Positions 35,761-45,671 are shown, numbered from the stretch's first letter. The stretch is 64,000 nucleotides of DNA from Erwinia sp. HDF1-3R (GCF_039621855.1 NZ_CP155071.1:1-64000); one strand, 5' to 3'. The notes: a model not told the origin generated them from the sequence alone. Numbers and translations: made by a program.

Positions 35761-36402
35761 TTACTGCGGATCGTTAAGATTCTCGTCTTCAACAGCAGGG
35801 GGGATATCGGTAAACCAGCTATCCAGCTTCTGACTTAGCTTGTCCACGCCAATTCTTTTAAGCGAAGAGAAAACTTCGACCTGAATATCACCCACAAAGC
35901 CTTTAGCTTCTTCACGCACCAGATTGAGCTGAGCTTTACGCGCGCCCGAGGCCAGTTTATCTGCCTTGGTTAGCAGAACCAGTACCTGAATACCGCTCTG
36001 AACGGCCCACTTAATCATTTGCTGATCCAGGTCCTTAAGCGGATGGCGGATATCCATCAGTACCACCAGGCCCTTAAGACATTCGCGTCTGTGCAGATAT
36101 TCTGACAGGGCTTGCTGCCACTTCAGCTTTACCTCCTCAGGGACTTCCGCATAACCATAGCCCGGTAAATCGACCAGGCGGTAGCCTTCTGCAACCTGGA
36201 AAAGGTTGATCAGCTGGGTACGGCCGGGCGTTTTACTGGTACGGGCCAGCGATTTCTGGTTGGTCAGCGTGTTAAGCGCGCTGGACTTGCCCGCATTAGA
36301 ACGGCCTGCAAATGCCACTTCGATTCCGCTGTCGGAGGGAAGATGACGGATATCAGGGGCGCTGGTGACAAAATGAGTGAGATGATAATTCCAGCCAGAC
36401 AA
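35761..36402 (-). CDS. engB: EngB (YihA/YsxC), ribosome-associated GTPase
   Basis: Essential TRAFAC GTPase involved in 50S assembly and cell-cycle progression. G1 is [10 protein letters not shown]3 DLPGYGYA and G4 [12 protein letters not shown] start at 36402 is proposed: GGAG lies 7 nt upstream and the resulting N-terminus ([12 protein letters not shown]) aligns residue for residue with the E. coli start MTNLNYQQTHFV. The frame is open 19 codons further to 36459, but without such support. 213 residues against 210. Confidence 0.92.
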   Translation of the reverse strand: MSGWNYHLTHFVTSAPDIRHLPSDSGIEVAFAGRSNAGKSSALNTLTNQKSLARTSKTPGRTQLINLFQVAEGYRLVDLPGYGYAEVPEEVKLKWQQALSEYLHRRECLKGLVVLMDIRHPLKDLDQQMIKWAVQSGIQVLVLLTKADKLASGARKAQLNLVREEAKGFVGDIQVEVFSSLKRIGVDKLSQKLDSWFTDIPPAVEDENLNDPQ

Positions 36403-36492
36403 AATAAAACTCCAGGAATAAATGTGCAATTGCGCTGAGTATACCCTGTATAGAATCAAAGCGCCCAGCTCACCGCAGTCAGGTCCATCCTT

Positions 36493-36510
36493 TGTAAGAG
36501 ATGTGCTACA
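36493..36510. promoter_or_regulatory. Probable UvrY/SirA (GacA-type) site upstream of csrC
   Basis: TGTAAGAGATGTGCTACA matches 15 of 18 positions of the imperfect palindrome TGTAAGAGATCTCTTACA bound by BarA-UvrY. It lies about 160 bp upstream of the predicted csrC start, a distance like that of the far-upstream UvrY sites of csrB and csrC in E. coli. The match is seen; the function is inferred. Confidence 0.6.
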
Positions 36511-36659
36511 GATTATGTCAGCCTTTATCGTTTCCTGTTAAATGGGAAAAATGCAAAAAATTCTATTAAACAACGCATTAGTTTAATTTCGAATTATCGG
36601 CACCAAAATAGTTACGCTGGCTGACTTGAGAGTTTGTCTTGATGGTCTACAGTATTGGT

Positions 36660-36891
36660 CAGAACCTGGAGGGTTCACTTCAGGACGAAGCGCTCAGGGT
36701 AGGCAGGATGCTGCTGAGCAGGGATGGAAAGGCGTTGTGGATAATGCCACAAAATGGAACGGAACACGTCCGGGACGGATGAAACGGCAAAGGAAAACCG
36801 GGATGTTGTATGCCCAAAAGGATGCTGACTCAGTCAGTCCTTCTGCGGAAGGTGCGAAAAAAGGCGACAGGGAGACCTGCCGCCTTTTTTC
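36660..36891 (+). ncRNA. csrC: CsrC small RNA (CsrA sponge)
   Basis: Untranslated RNA that sequesters the global regulator CsrA (RsmA). The roughly 230-nt region lies between engB and yihI, as csrC does in E. coli, and carries many GGA motifs, some in hairpin-loop context (CTGGAGG, CAGGACG, CAGGATG, GGGATGG, AACGGAAC, GGGACGG, AAAGGA). It ends with the terminator GGCGACAGG-GAGA-CCTGCCGCC plus CTTTTTTCTTTG, very like E. coli csrC. A sigma-70 promoter fits at TTGAGA (36626-36631), 16 bp, TACAGT (36648-36653). The 5' end is approximate. Confidence 0.85.
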
Positions 36892-36959
36892 TTTGTCTGC
36901 TTTCTGCTAGATTTCGCCGCAATTCTATACTGAATATAAAAAGTCTGAGAGCAGAAATC

Positions 36960-37496
36960 ATGAAGCAACCTGCACGTAAACCCCAGGATAAAAAACCAGC
37001 AGCAAAAAGCCCGCGTAAACCCCGCGTTGACCTCAATGCTGAAGCGCGCGATCGCAAGCGTGACAAGAAGCAACGCGGCAATCCTACCGGCAGTCGCGCT
37101 AATCCTCTCGCCCAGGCCCAAAAAAGTAGCACTGACAACAAAAGCAAAGATCCGCGTATCGGCAGCAAAAAGCCCGTTGCCCTGGGCGCGGCTTCCGCTG
37201 CGACCAAACCCGCGAAGCCCGCTAAAGTGGCCAAACCGGTGCAGGAAGAGAAGAAATCCCGTCTGACGCCGGAAGAAGAGCTGGCAGGACTGGAAAATAA
37301 CGAACGCCTTGACGCGCTTCTGGACAGGCTGGAAAACGGGGAAAGCCTGTCAGCAGAGGATCAGGCCTGGCTGGATCAGTCCCTGGATCGTATCGACGTG
37401 CTGATGGAGCAGCTGGGTATCGCACTGGATGACGATGCGGATGAGGATAAAGAAGCCGAAGAAGACATGTACCGTTTGCTGAAGGGCGGTAAGTAG
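36960..37496 (+). CDS. yihI: YihI, activator of the GTPase Der
   Basis: GTPase-activating protein for the ribosome-assembly GTPase Der. It has a highly basic, probably disordered N-terminal half (residues 1-95, rich in Lys/Arg/Pro) with ARDRKRDKKQRG and KDPRIGSKKPV, and an acidic helical C-terminal part (ERLDALLDRLENGESLSAED; DDDADEDKEAEED near the end). The ATG at 36960 fits E. coli YihI and gives 178 residues (169 in E. coli). It stands directly after csrC. Confidence 0.9.
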   Translation: MKQPARKPQDKKPAAKSPRKPRVDLNAEARDRKRDKKQRGNPTGSRANPLAQAQKSSTDNKSKDPRIGSKKPVALGAASAATKPAKPAKVAKPVQEEKKSRLTPEEELAGLENNERLDALLDRLENGESLSAEDQAWLDQSLDRIDVLMEQLGIALDDDADEDKEAEEDMYRLLKGGK

Positions 37497-37519
37497 TTAC
37501 TCCGGACAACATCAGGCTG

Positions 37520-37554
37520 AACGGCAGCGCCACCGGCGGGTGCTGCCGTTTTAA
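37520..37554 (+). terminator. Terminator after yihI
   Basis: AACGGCAGC/GCTGCCGTT outer stem with an inner GC-rich hairpin, followed by TTTTAAAA; 23 bp after the yihI stop. Confidence 0.7.
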
Positions 37555-37569
37555 AAGGTTTCTCTGCTA

Positions 37570-37770
37570 ATGAATTGGCCTGGATCAATTTTTGCGTTAA
37601 TTCTGTTCTGCTGGCTGGCCTGGGCATTGGTTAAACTACGCCGTCTGTCGCGGCTGAAAAACCGGCTGCGCAGAAAGGCCGTTCGTTCGCTTCCGGGTCA
37701 TCCTCCTGTTATCCGACGATCGGCAACCCGACGCCGACGCAGGAGTGAATACCGTGATCCAGACGATTGA
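37570..37770 (+). CDS. Small membrane protein with an arginine-rich tail, overlapping hemN (hypothetical)
   Basis: I do not recognise a family. The 66-residue frame encodes one hydrophobic helix at residues 4-22 (PGSIFALILFCWLAWALVKL), then a strongly basic tail with a run of arginines (RRSATRRRRRSE). The ATG has AAGG only 11 nt upstream, a poor ribosome-binding site. Its stop lies 17 nt inside the proposed hemN start, so translation would be coupled and the hemN Shine-Dalgarno sequence lies within it. E. coli has no gene here. A chance ORF cannot be excluded. Confidence 0.5.
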   Translation: MNWPGSIFALILFCWLAWALVKLRRLSRLKNRLRRKAVRSLPGHPPVIRRSATRRRRRSEYRDPDD

Positions 37771-39121
37771 ATGGGATCTGAATCTGATTCAGAAGTACAA
37801 CATCTCTGGTCCCCGCTATACCTCTTACCCCACCGCGCTGGAATTTCATCAGGATTATACCGAAGCAGCCTTTTTGCAGGCGGCTCAGCGTTATCCGGAT
37901 CGCCCGCTTTCACTGTATATTCATATCCCTTTCTGCCATCGGCTGTGCTATTTCTGCGGCTGCAACAAAGTCGTGACGCGACAGCAGCATAAGGCCGACC
38001 GCTATCTGGACGCGCTTGAGGTGGAGATCAACGCCCGCGCACCGCTGTTTCGCGAGCGCACCGTCACGCAGATGCACTGGGGCGGCGGTACGCCAACATA
38101 TCTTAGTAAGACTCAAATTACCCGACTGATCGATCTGCTAAAAAAGCAGTTCCGCTTTAGCGAACAGGCGGAGCTGTCGATTGAGGTTGATCCCCGTGAA
38201 ATTGAGCTGGACGTATTGGACCACCTGCGGGCTGCGGGATTTAACCGTCTCAGCATGGGAGTGCAGGACTTCAACAAAGCCGTGCAGGAAAAGGTGAATC
38301 GGGTACAGAGCGAAGAGGTCATTTTTTCCCTCGTCGAACGTGCCCGCCAGCTGGGATTCACCTCCACTAACCTCGACTTAATCTACGGTTTGCCGCTGCA
38401 AACGGCAGAGAGCTTTGCCTTTACGCTTAAGAAGGTGGCCGCGCTCGCGCCTGACCGGCTCAGCGTATTTAACTATGCGCATATGCCGACGCTGTTTGCC
38501 GCCCAGCGTAAGATTAAAGAAGCCGATCTCCCGGATGCGCAGCAAAAGCTCGATATTCTGCAGCAGTCCATTGCCACTCTGACCGACGCGGGATACCAGT
38601 TTATTGGTATGGACCATTTTGCACGCCCGGATGATGAACTCGCCGTGGCCCAGCGTGAAGGGCGGCTGCATCGCAACTTTCAGGGCTACACGACGCAGGG
38701 CGAAAGCGACTTACTGGGAATGGGGGTTTCGGCCATCAGTATGCTGGGCGACAGCTATGCGCAGAATCATAAAGAACTTAAGGTCTGGTATGCGGCCATT
38801 GACGAACAGCACACGGCGCTTTGGCGGGGACTGAAGCTTACAGAGGATGATTGCCTGCGACGTGACGTGATTAAGGCGCTGATCTGCAATTTTTCGCTGA
38901 ATTTTGCCGATTTCGACACGCGGGATCGCGCCTTTAGCGACTATTTCGCCGCGGATCTGCAACGCCTGGCGCCTCTGATGCACGATGGGCTGGTGGACAG
39001 GGACGAGAAGGGCCTTCAGGTGACCGCTAAGGGCCGTTTGCTGATAAGGAATATCTGTATGTGTTTTGACAGTCATCTTCATCAGAAGGCACACAGGCAG
39101 CAATTTTCGCGGGTGATTTGA
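37754..39121 (+). CDS. hemN: HemN, oxygen-independent coproporphyrinogen III oxidase
   Basis: Radical-SAM enzyme that converts coproporphyrinogen III to protoporphyrinogen IX without O2 in haem synthesis. The [4Fe-4S] motif is Cys61-X3-Cys65-X2-Cys68 (FCHRLCYFCGC), one residue before the E. coli positions. The SAM-binding segment is HWGGGTPTYL and the HemN domain is C-terminal. The GTG at 37754 is chosen because AGGAG (37740-37744) is 9 nt away; an in-frame GTG at 37745 directly abuts that AGGAG. 455 residues (457 in E. coli). Confidence 0.96.
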   Translation: MIQTIEWDLNLIQKYNISGPRYTSYPTALEFHQDYTEAAFLQAAQRYPDRPLSLYIHIPFCHRLCYFCGCNKVVTRQQHKADRYLDALEVEINARAPLFRERTVTQMHWGGGTPTYLSKTQITRLIDLLKKQFRFSEQAELSIEVDPREIELDVLDHLRAAGFNRLSMGVQDFNKAVQEKVNRVQSEEVIFSLVERARQLGFTSTNLDLIYGLPLQTAESFAFTLKKVAALAPDRLSVFNYAHMPTLFAAQRKIKEADLPDAQQKLDILQQSIATLTDAGYQFIGMDHFARPDDELAVAQREGRLHRNFQGYTTQGESDLLGMGVSAISMLGDSYAQNHKELKVWYAAIDEQHTALWRGLKLTEDDCLRRDVIKALICNFSLNFADFDTRDRAFSDYFAADLQRLAPLMHDGLVDRDEKGLQVTAKGRLLIRNICMCFDSHLHQKAHRQQFSRVI

Positions 39122-39138
39122 ATCGGGATGGATGGAAC

Positions 39139-39178
39139 GGCCCGCCATCACAGTGATTGTGATGGCGGGCCATTTTTA
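39139..39178 (+). terminator. Terminator after hemN
   Basis: A perfect 14-bp stem GGCCCGCCATCACA/TGTGATGGCGGGCC with loop GTGAT and ATTTTTAT, between convergent hemN and glnG. Confidence 0.92.
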
Positions 39179-39224
39179 TGACCGATCATTTGGGGATGGA
39201 ACAGGCGCGGGGGAAGATTTGCGC

Positions 39225-40634
39225 TTATTCCATGCCAAGCTCTTTCAGCTTGCGGGTCAGGGTATTTCGGCCCCAGCCCAGCAGGCGGGCTGCTTCCTGT
39301 TTGTGTCCCTGCGTGTGGCGCAGTGCGGTCGTCAGCAGCGTACGCTCCAGTTCAGGCTGCGCCTCTGACAGCAGGTTTTGATGACCGGAACGCAGCGCCC
39401 GGTCAGCCCACTGTGCCAGCAGCGTCGCCCAGCTGTCCGGCAGCGACTGCACCGGACTGTCGGGAGAGGCGGTTTCAAACAGTTCGGAAGGCAGATCCTG
39501 AATCAGCACCTCCTGGCCCGCCGCCATTACTGTTAACCAGCGGCAGGTGTTTTCCAGCTGGCGCACGTTGCCCGACCAGTGCAGGCGGGTCAGCGCCGTC
39601 TCGGTTTCAGGATGGAGTATTTTGGCCTCTACGCCCAGCTCGCGCGCTGCTTCCTGCAGGAAATACCCTGCCAGCCGGGGAATATCCTCGCGTCTTTCCC
39701 GTAGCGGAGGCAAATGGACGCGGATAACGTTAAGACGATGAAACAGATCCTCGCGGAATTTACCTTCCTGCACCCGGAGTTCAAGGTTCTGGTGAGTCGC
39801 GGCAATAATTCGCACGTCCACCTTCACCGGCGCATAGCCCCCTACGCGGTAAAACTGTCCGTCGGCCAGTACGCGCAGCAGTCGGGTCTGCACATCCAGC
39901 GGCATATCACCGATTTCGTCAAGGAAGAGCGTGCCGCCATCGGCCTGCTCAAAACGCCCCTGTCGAATCTGATTGGCACCGGTAAAGGCCCCTTTTTCAT
40001 GGCCGAACAGCTCCGATTCAATCAGATCCTTTGGGATGGCGGCCATATTCAGGGCGATAAAGGGAGCTTTGGCGCGCGGGCTGTGTCGGTGCAGCGCATG
40101 GGCTACCAGCTCTTTACCCGTTCCGGATTCACCGTTAATCAGCACGCTGATTGAGGAGCGTGAAAGCCGGCCAATAATGCGAAAGACATCCTGCATCGCT
40201 GGCGCTTCACCGATAATATCGGTTGTGGGGCCACTGACCGGCTGATTTCTCGGCTGCTGCTGCTCCTGATAATGGCTAATCGCGCGTTCAACCAGAGCAA
40301 CCGCCTCGTCGATATCAAAGGGCTTCGGCAGGTAATCAAATGCGCCCTGCTGATAGGCGCTGACGGCCGCATCCAGATCGGAATGCGCGGTCATTATGAT
40401 GACCGGGAGCATGGGGTGGCGCTGTTTTATCTGCTTCAGCAGCGCCAGGCCGTCCATACCCGGCATACGGATATCTGAAAGTAAAACGTCCGGCGTTTTG
40501 GAGGCAAGGGCATCAAGCACCTTGTCACCGCTGTCGAAAGAGACGCAGCTTAACCCGGCTCCCGTGAGTGCGCGTTCAAGCACCCAGCGGATGGAGCTAT
40601 CATCATCGACGATCCAGACTATCCCTCGTTGCAT
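39225..40634 (-). CDS. glnG: NtrC (GlnG), nitrogen response regulator, sigma-54 activator
   Basis: Receiver, AAA+ and Fis-type HTH protein that activates sigma-54 promoters under nitrogen limitation. Phospho-acceptor Asp54 lies in [13 protein letters not shown]. The AAA+ domain, about 140-380, has Walker A GESGTGKE, the sigma-54 contact loop [13 protein letters not shown] and Walker [13 protein letters not shown]. The C-terminal HTH ends [20 protein letters not shown]. 469 residues. It follows glnL by 8 bp and is the last gene of glnALG. Confidence 0.97.
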   Translation of the reverse strand: MQRGIVWIVDDDSSIRWVLERALTGAGLSCVSFDSGDKVLDALASKTPDVLLSDIRMPGMDGLALLKQIKQRHPMLPVIIMTAHSDLDAAVSAYQQGAFDYLPKPFDIDEAVALVERAISHYQEQQQPRNQPVSGPTTDIIGEAPAMQDVFRIIGRLSRSSISVLINGESGTGKELVAHALHRHSPRAKAPFIALNMAAIPKDLIESELFGHEKGAFTGANQIRQGRFEQADGGTLFLDEIGDMPLDVQTRLLRVLADGQFYRVGGYAPVKVDVRIIAATHQNLELRVQEGKFREDLFHRLNVIRVHLPPLRERREDIPRLAGYFLQEAARELGVEAKILHPETETALTRLHWSGNVRQLENTCRWLTVMAAGQEVLIQDLPSELFETASPDSPVQSLPDSWATLLAQWADRALRSGHQNLLSEAQPELERTLLTTALRHTQGHKQEAARLLGWGRNTLTRKLKELGME

Positions 40635-40642
40635 AGAAACCT

Positions 40643-41692
40643 CTACTTCCGAATAGGCAGAAAAACAGAAAATTCTGTGTGGCCAGGCCAGCTGTTAAAT
40701 TCTATTTTTCCTGAATGTTGGTCGATCAGACTTCGCGCTATCGACAGGCCCAAACCGGTACCCCCTTCACGTCCGCTGACCATGGGATAAAACAGGGTGT
40801 CCTGTAACTGTGCCGGAATGCCCGGGCCATCATCTTCAATATCGATACGCGCCACCAGCCGATAACGAACACCGTGCAGCGTGAGCTGAAAGGCAGTGCG
40901 GGTGCGCAGGGTAATGGTGCCGCCTTCTTCGCCCAGAGCCTGAAAGGCATTACGCACGATATTCAGAAGGACCTGTTCTATCTGATCGGGGTCATGTGGC
41001 AGTTCAGGCAGGCTGGGATCGTAATCCCGCACCAGCGTGACGTTATCCGGCAGTTCCATCGACACCAGGTTGACGATTCGCTCAACCACCTGATGAATAC
41101 TTTGCTTAATGTGCATACCTGGCTGCTGCGGGCCGAGCAGGCGATCGACCAGATTACGCAGGCGATCGGCCTGTTCAATAATGACCCGGGTATACTCCGT
41201 AAGCGACGGGTCGGGCAGCGCTTTCGCCAGCAGCTGTGCCGCGCCACGCAGTCCACCCAGCGGATTCTTTATCTCATGGGCGAGACCCCGCACTAAATCC
41301 CGGGCGGCAACCTGCTGGGCATGTTGGATCTGTTCCTGGCTGAGGCGACGCTGATTATCCATCGGCGCCATTTCCAGCAGGATTAGCCCTTCGGGAAGGC
41401 GCTGCGCGGTGAGTGACATAACGTGCGCGCGGCTATCGACCACCAGCGTGACTTCGCTGTCGGTAAAACCCTGACCTGCATTCAGGCTCTCGTGCATAAC
41501 GTCAATATTGAGTGAAAAATACCCCATCAGTTCCGGCAGCGGTGTACCAAATAGCTTGCGGGAACTCTGCGCCAGCAGCTGCTGTGCCGCAGGATTGGCG
41601 TAATGAACGACCAGTTCGCTATCGACCAGCAAAATACTGTTGATCAGCGAATTGAGAATTTGCCCAGCATCGGGCTGCGTGCCTGTTGCCAT
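40643..41692 (-). CDS. glnL: NtrB (GlnL), nitrogen sensor kinase/phosphatase
   Basis: Soluble PAS-type histidine kinase that phosphorylates NtrC and is controlled by PII. The PAS domain (about 10-75) is followed by the H-box with His139 ([15 protein letters not shown]), an N-box ([12 protein letters not shown]) and G-boxes ([22 protein letters not shown]). 349 residues, as in E. coli. A transcription terminator and an NtrC-type palindrome lie between it and glnA, so it can be read from its own promoter as well as by read-through. Confidence 0.97.
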   Translation of the reverse strand: MATGTQPDAGQILNSLINSILLVDSELVVHYANPAAQQLLAQSSRKLFGTPLPELMGYFSLNIDVMHESLNAGQGFTDSEVTLVVDSRAHVMSLTAQRLPEGLILLEMAPMDNQRRLSQEQIQHAQQVAARDLVRGLAHEIKNPLGGLRGAAQLLAKALPDPSLTEYTRVIIEQADRLRNLVDRLLGPQQPGMHIKQSIHQVVERIVNLVSMELPDNVTLVRDYDPSLPELPHDPDQIEQVLLNIVRNAFQALGEEGGTITLRTRTAFQLTLHGVRYRLVARIDIEDDGPGIPAQLQDTLFYPMVSGREGGTGLGLSIARSLIDQHSGKIEFNSWPGHTEFSVFLPIRK

Positions 41693-41703
41693 GCATAAAC
41701 TCC

Positions 41704-41720
41704 TGCACTGTTTTAGTGCA
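41704..41720. promoter_or_regulatory. NtrC-type palindrome at the glnL promoter
   Basis: TGCACTGTTTTAGTGCA is a perfect palindrome of the NtrC half-site TGCACT, 12-28 bp upstream of the glnL start. In E. coli NtrC represses glnLp at such a site. Confidence 0.8.
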
Positions 41721-41770
41721 TTATAGTCAGTGAAGCCGGTAAACGTCTGCCCGGGCGGTGAATTCGCGGA

Positions 41771-41796
41771 GAAAAAAGCCCATCCGGAGATGGGCT
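41771..41796 (-). terminator. Terminator after glnA
   Basis: On the minus strand AGCCCATC-TCCG-GATGGGCT is followed by TTTTTC, a hairpin with U-run about 70 bp after the glnA stop, separating high-level glnA mRNA from glnLG. Confidence 0.85.
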
Positions 41797-41867
41797 ATAA
41801 TTTCCACGGAATACTTCCGGTTGCTGCCCTGTTGCGCCAGAGAGACTACGCCGGGCTTACCGCGACA

Positions 41868-43277
41868 TTACACGCTGTAGTAGAGTTCAAACTCAACCGG
41901 GTGTGGTGTCATACGAACGCGGTCCATTTCAGCCTTACGCAGGTCAATATAGGCGTCGATAGTTTCATCAGTAAACACGCCACCGCGCGTCAGGAACTCA
42001 CGATCTTCATTCAGCGCGTTAAGCGCCTCTTCCAGCGAACCCGCTACTTTCGGGATTTCAGCTTCTTCTTCCGGCGGCAGGTCATACAGGTTTTTGTCCA
42101 TCGCGTCGCCAGGATGGATCTTGTTGATGATGCCGTCCAGGCCAGCCATCAGCAGGGCAGAGAAGCACAGGTATGGGTTAGCCGCCGGGTCAGGGAAGCG
42201 CGCTTCAATACGACGCGCTTTCGGGCTGGCAACCACCGGGATACGGATTGAAGCAGAACGGTTACGGGCAGAGTACGCCAGCATAACAGGTGCTTCATAA
42301 CCCGGGACCAGACGCTTGTAGGAGTTGGTGGTCGGGTTAGAGAGGGCGTTAATGGCTTTAGCGTGCTTAATAACGCCGCCGATGTAGAACAGGGCAGTTT
42401 CAGACAGGCCGCCGTATTTGTCGCCTGCGAACAGGTTGTTACCGCCTTTGGAGAGAGACATATGGCAGTGCATGCCTGAGCCGTTATCACCAAAGATAGG
42501 CTTTGGCATAAAGGTCGCCGTTTTGCCGTAGGCGTGGGCAACGTTGTGCACGACATATTTGTAGATCTGAATTTCATCGGCTTTCTTGGTCATGGTATTG
42601 AAGCGGGTAGCCACTTCGTTCTGACCCGCCGTCGCCACTTCGTGGTGATGCGCTTCCACAACCAGACCCATCTGCTCCATGGTCAGACACATGGCAGAAC
42701 GAATATCCTGCGAGGAGTCGACCGGTGGAACCGGGAAATAGCCGCCTTTCAGACCTGGGCGGTGGCCTTTGTTACCGCCTTCGTACTCTTTGCCGGTGTT
42801 CCATGCCGCTTCGATATCGTCGATAGCCACGTGAGAGCCGGAGGTGGTCGCGCCGAAGCGGACGTCGTCAAACAGGAAGAACTCTGGCTCCGGGCCAAAC
42901 AGCACGGTATCGGCAATGCCGGATGAACGCAGGAAGTCTTCCGCACGCTTGGCAATGGAGCGCGGATCGCGGTCATAACCCTGCATAGTGCCAGGCTCAA
43001 GGATATCGCAGCGGATAATCAGCGTGGAATCTTCAAAGAAAGGATCAAGGACCGCGGTGGTCGCATCAGGCATCAGCACCATGTCTGATTCGTTAATGCC
43101 TTTCCAGCCGCCAATCGAGGAGCCGTCAAACATCTTGCCTTCCTCGAAGAAGTCAGCATTAACCTGATGAGCAGGAATGGTGACGTGCTGCTCTTTACCC
43201 TTGGTGTCGGTAAAGCGCAGATCGACAAATTTGACTTCATGCTCGTTCATCATCGAAAGGACGTGTTCAGCGGACAT
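41868..43277 (-). CDS. glnA: Glutamine synthetase type I
   Basis: Dodecameric enzyme that makes glutamine from glutamate, ammonia and ATP. The N-terminal beta-grasp domain covers 1-100. The catalytic domain has FDGSSIGGW, the ATP-binding [18 protein letters not shown] and the glutamate loop NRSASIRIP. Adenylylation site Tyr398 (397 in the mature protein) lies in NLYDLPPEE, which marks the regulated GSI-beta type. 469 residues, as in E. coli. The promoter region contains a sigma-54 site and two NtrC sites. Confidence 0.98.
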   Translation of the reverse strand: MSAEHVLSMMNEHEVKFVDLRFTDTKGKEQHVTIPAHQVNADFFEEGKMFDGSSIGGWKGINESDMVLMPDATTAVLDPFFEDSTLIIRCDILEPGTMQGYDRDPRSIAKRAEDFLRSSGIADTVLFGPEPEFFLFDDVRFGATTSGSHVAIDDIEAAWNTGKEYEGGNKGHRPGLKGGYFPVPPVDSSQDIRSAMCLTMEQMGLVVEAHHHEVATAGQNEVATRFNTMTKKADEIQIYKYVVHNVAHAYGKTATFMPKPIFGDNGSGMHCHMSLSKGGNNLFAGDKYGGLSETALFYIGGVIKHAKAINALSNPTTNSYKRLVPGYEAPVMLAYSARNRSASIRIPVVASPKARRIEARFPDPAANPYLCFSALLMAGLDGIINKIHPGDAMDKNLYDLPPEEEAEIPKVAGSLEEALNALNEDREFLTRGGVFTDETIDAYIDLRKAEMDRVRMTPHPVEFELYYSV

Positions 43278-43423
43278 ACATAACTCTCCTGGATTTGGTC
43301 ATTGTCGTTATGGTAGAGAACTCTGCGGCGAACTTTGCTTATATGGCACAGTCGTCCGATACTAAGATCTCTGACAAGCTATCAACCGTTATGGAAATGG
43401 GCATTTATCGCTTACTGAATTAA

Positions 43424-43440
43424 AGCGAAATCTATGCCAA
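43424..43440 (-). promoter_or_regulatory. Sigma-54 promoter of glnA (glnAp2)
   Basis: The minus strand reads TTGGCATAGATTTCGCT, which matches E. coli glnAp2 (TTGGCACAGATTTCGCT) at all but one base: the -24 element is TGGCAT instead of TGGCAC. Transcription would start near 43413. Confidence 0.85.
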
Positions 43441-43514
43441 CTTTATTATTTGCCCCAAAAAGCGCTATGATGCGCGCTCTCGCTTAATGAGAGCTGCACC
43501 ATGATGGAAGTCGC

Positions 43515-43529
43515 GCACCATTATGGTGC
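43515..43529. promoter_or_regulatory. NtrC enhancer site, promoter-proximal copy
   Basis: GCACCATTATGGTGC, a strong NtrC dyad, is centred about 109 bp upstream of the predicted glnAp2 start; E. coli has one at -108. Confidence 0.85.
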
Positions 43530-43546
43530 CAATCGGTGCGCTGTGC

Positions 43547-43561
43547 GCACTAATTTGGTGC
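43547..43561. promoter_or_regulatory. NtrC enhancer site, distal copy
   Basis: GCACTAATTTGGTGC is centred about 141 bp upstream of the predicted glnAp2 start, matching the E. coli -140 site. The 32-bp spacing between the two dyads (three helical turns) allows cooperative binding. Confidence 0.85.
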
Positions 43562-43709
43562 ATTTTTTCGATGGAGTGCATTTCTTGCACTGTAAATGGC
43601 TACAAAAGCAATCCTGACAGTTATCTTTAATTGAAATTTGTGATCCTGTTCAGTCCTTCGATTAATCCGTGTACAATAGCGCGCTATTTCTAATGCCTGA
43701 GGCAAAGCT

Positions 43710-45533
43710 GTGATCGAAAATTTGCGTAACATCGCCATTATTGCCCACGTTGACCATGGTAAAACTACCCTGGTTGATAAATTGCTACAGCAGTCCGGTA
43801 CCTTTGATGCCCGTACTGAAGCAACCGAACGCGTAATGGACTCCAACGATTTGGAGAAAGAGCGTGGGATTACCATCCTCGCAAAAAACACCGCCATTAA
43901 TTGGAATGACTACCGCATCAACATCGTGGATACCCCAGGACACGCCGACTTCGGCGGTGAGGTTGAGCGTGTGATGTCAATGGTCGACTCGGTGCTGCTG
44001 GTTGTGGATGCAATGGATGGCCCTATGCCGCAAACCCGCTTCGTGACCAAAAAAGCCTTTGCTAATGGTCTGAAGCCGATCGTGGTCATCAACAAAGTTG
44101 ACCGTCCTGGCGCACGTCCAGACTGGGTTGTGGATCAGGTATTTGACCTGTTCGTAAACCTGGATGCGACTGACGAGCAGCTCGACTTCCCGGTTATCTA
44201 TGCTTCTGCCCTGAACGGTATCGCGGGTCTTGACCATAACGATATGGCAGAAGACATGACCCCGCTGTATCAGGCCATCGTGGATCACGTCTCACCTCCA
44301 CAGGTTGAGATGGATGCGCCATTCCAGATGCAGATTTCCCAGCTGGACTACAACAACTACGTTGGCGTTATCGGCATTGGCCGCATCAAGCGCGGCAAAG
44401 TGAAGCCAAACCAGCAGGTGACCATCGTTGATAGCGAAGGTAAAACCCGCAACGGTAAAGTCGGTAAAGTTCTGACGCATATGGGTCTTGAGCGTATCGA
44501 AGCGACCGAAGCGGAAGCGGGCGATATCATCGCCATCACCGGTCTGGGCGAGCTGAACATCTCTGATACCATCTGCGATCCGCAGAGCGTTGAAGCGCTG
44601 CCAGCCCTGAGCGTTGACGAACCTACCGTGACCATGTACTTCAACGTCAACACCTCACCGTTCTGTGGTAAAGAAGGCAAGTACGTGACTTCACGTCAGA
44701 TCCTTGACCGTCTGAACAAAGAGCTGGTGCACAACGTGGCGCTGCGTGTTGAAGAGACCGAAGACTCCGACGCCTTCCGCGTTTCGGGTCGTGGTGAACT
44801 TCACCTGTCCGTTCTGATTGAAAACATGCGTCGTGAAGGCTTCGAAATCGCCGTTTCACGTCCTAAAGTAATCAATCGTAAAATCGATGGCCGCATGCAG
44901 GAGCCGTTCGAGAACGTGACGCTGGACATCGAAGAACAGCACCAGGGTTCTGTGATGCAGGCAATGGGCGAGCGTAAGGGTGATGTTAAAGACATGATCC
45001 CAGACGGCAAAGGCCGTATTCGTCTCGATTACCTGATCCCGGCGCGTGGCCTGATCGGCTTCCGTACCGAGTTCATGACCATGACCTCCGGTACCGGTCT
45101 GCTGTATTCAACCTTCAGCCACTACGACGACGTTCGTCCGGGTGAAATCGGCCAGCGCCAGAACGGCGTGCTGATCTCTAACGGCCAGGGTAAAGCAGTG
45201 GCGTTCGCCCTGTTCAGCCTGCAGGATCGCGGTAAGCTGTTCCTGGGTCACGGTGCAGAAGTTTATGAAGGCCAGATCATCGGTATTCACAGCCGTTCTA
45301 ACGACCTGACCGTAAACTGCCTGACCGGTAAGAAGCTGACCAACATGCGTGCTTCCGGTACTGACGAAGCGACTACGCTGGTTCCGGCTATCAAGATGTC
45401 TCTGGAGCAGGCTCTGGAATTCATTGATGATGACGAACTGGTCGAAGTGACGCCTGCGTCCGTCCGTATTCGTAAACGTCACCTGACTGAAAACGATCGT
45501 AAACGCGCAAGCCGCGGTCCTAAAGAGTCTTAA
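43710..45533 (+). CDS. typA: TypA/BipA, ribosome-associated translational GTPase
   Basis: EF-G-like GTPase needed for efficient 50S assembly at low temperature and for stress and virulence traits. The GTPase domain (1-200) has G1 AHVDHGKTT, switch [21 protein letters not shown] and G4 NKVDRPGA. Domain II follows, then the EF-G-like domains and the BipA-specific C-terminal domain ending [16 protein letters not shown]. 607 residues, as in E. coli. It starts at GTG. A -10 element TACAAT lies about 36 bp upstream. Divergent from glnA. Confidence 0.97.
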   Translation: MIENLRNIAIIAHVDHGKTTLVDKLLQQSGTFDARTEATERVMDSNDLEKERGITILAKNTAINWNDYRINIVDTPGHADFGGEVERVMSMVDSVLLVVDAMDGPMPQTRFVTKKAFANGLKPIVVINKVDRPGARPDWVVDQVFDLFVNLDATDEQLDFPVIYASALNGIAGLDHNDMAEDMTPLYQAIVDHVSPPQVEMDAPFQMQISQLDYNNYVGVIGIGRIKRGKVKPNQQVTIVDSEGKTRNGKVGKVLTHMGLERIEATEAEAGDIIAITGLGELNISDTICDPQSVEALPALSVDEPTVTMYFNVNTSPFCGKEGKYVTSRQILDRLNKELVHNVALRVEETEDSDAFRVSGRGELHLSVLIENMRREGFEIAVSRPKVINRKIDGRMQEPFENVTLDIEEQHQGSVMQAMGERKGDVKDMIPDGKGRIRLDYLIPARGLIGFRTEFMTMTSGTGLLYSTFSHYDDVRPGEIGQRQNGVLISNGQGKAVAFALFSLQDRGKLFLGHGAEVYEGQIIGIHSRSNDLTVNCLTGKKLTNMRASGTDEATTLVPAIKMSLEQALEFIDDDELVEVTPASVRIRKRHLTENDRKRASRGPKES

Positions 45534-45556
45534 TCACTCGTTAGTGACTGTATCTG

Positions 45557-45586
45557 AAGGCCGGATCTCCTCCGGCCTTTATTCTT
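45557..45586 (+). terminator. Terminator after typA
   Basis: A perfect stem AAGGCCGGA/TCCGGCCTT with loop TCTCC and trailing TATTCTT, 23 bp after the typA stop. Confidence 0.85.
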
Positions 45587-45671
45587 CATGCCCATTTTCA
45601 AACCCCATTCCTGTTCAGTCTCCCCTTTTACCGCTAGAGTGAATAGCTCACCGGCACACAAGGAGATGACC

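Noticed and set aside
36626..36910. 95-residue frame across csrC
   Set aside because: Covers the GGA-rich CsrC RNA and its terminator; the sRNA explains the sequence better.
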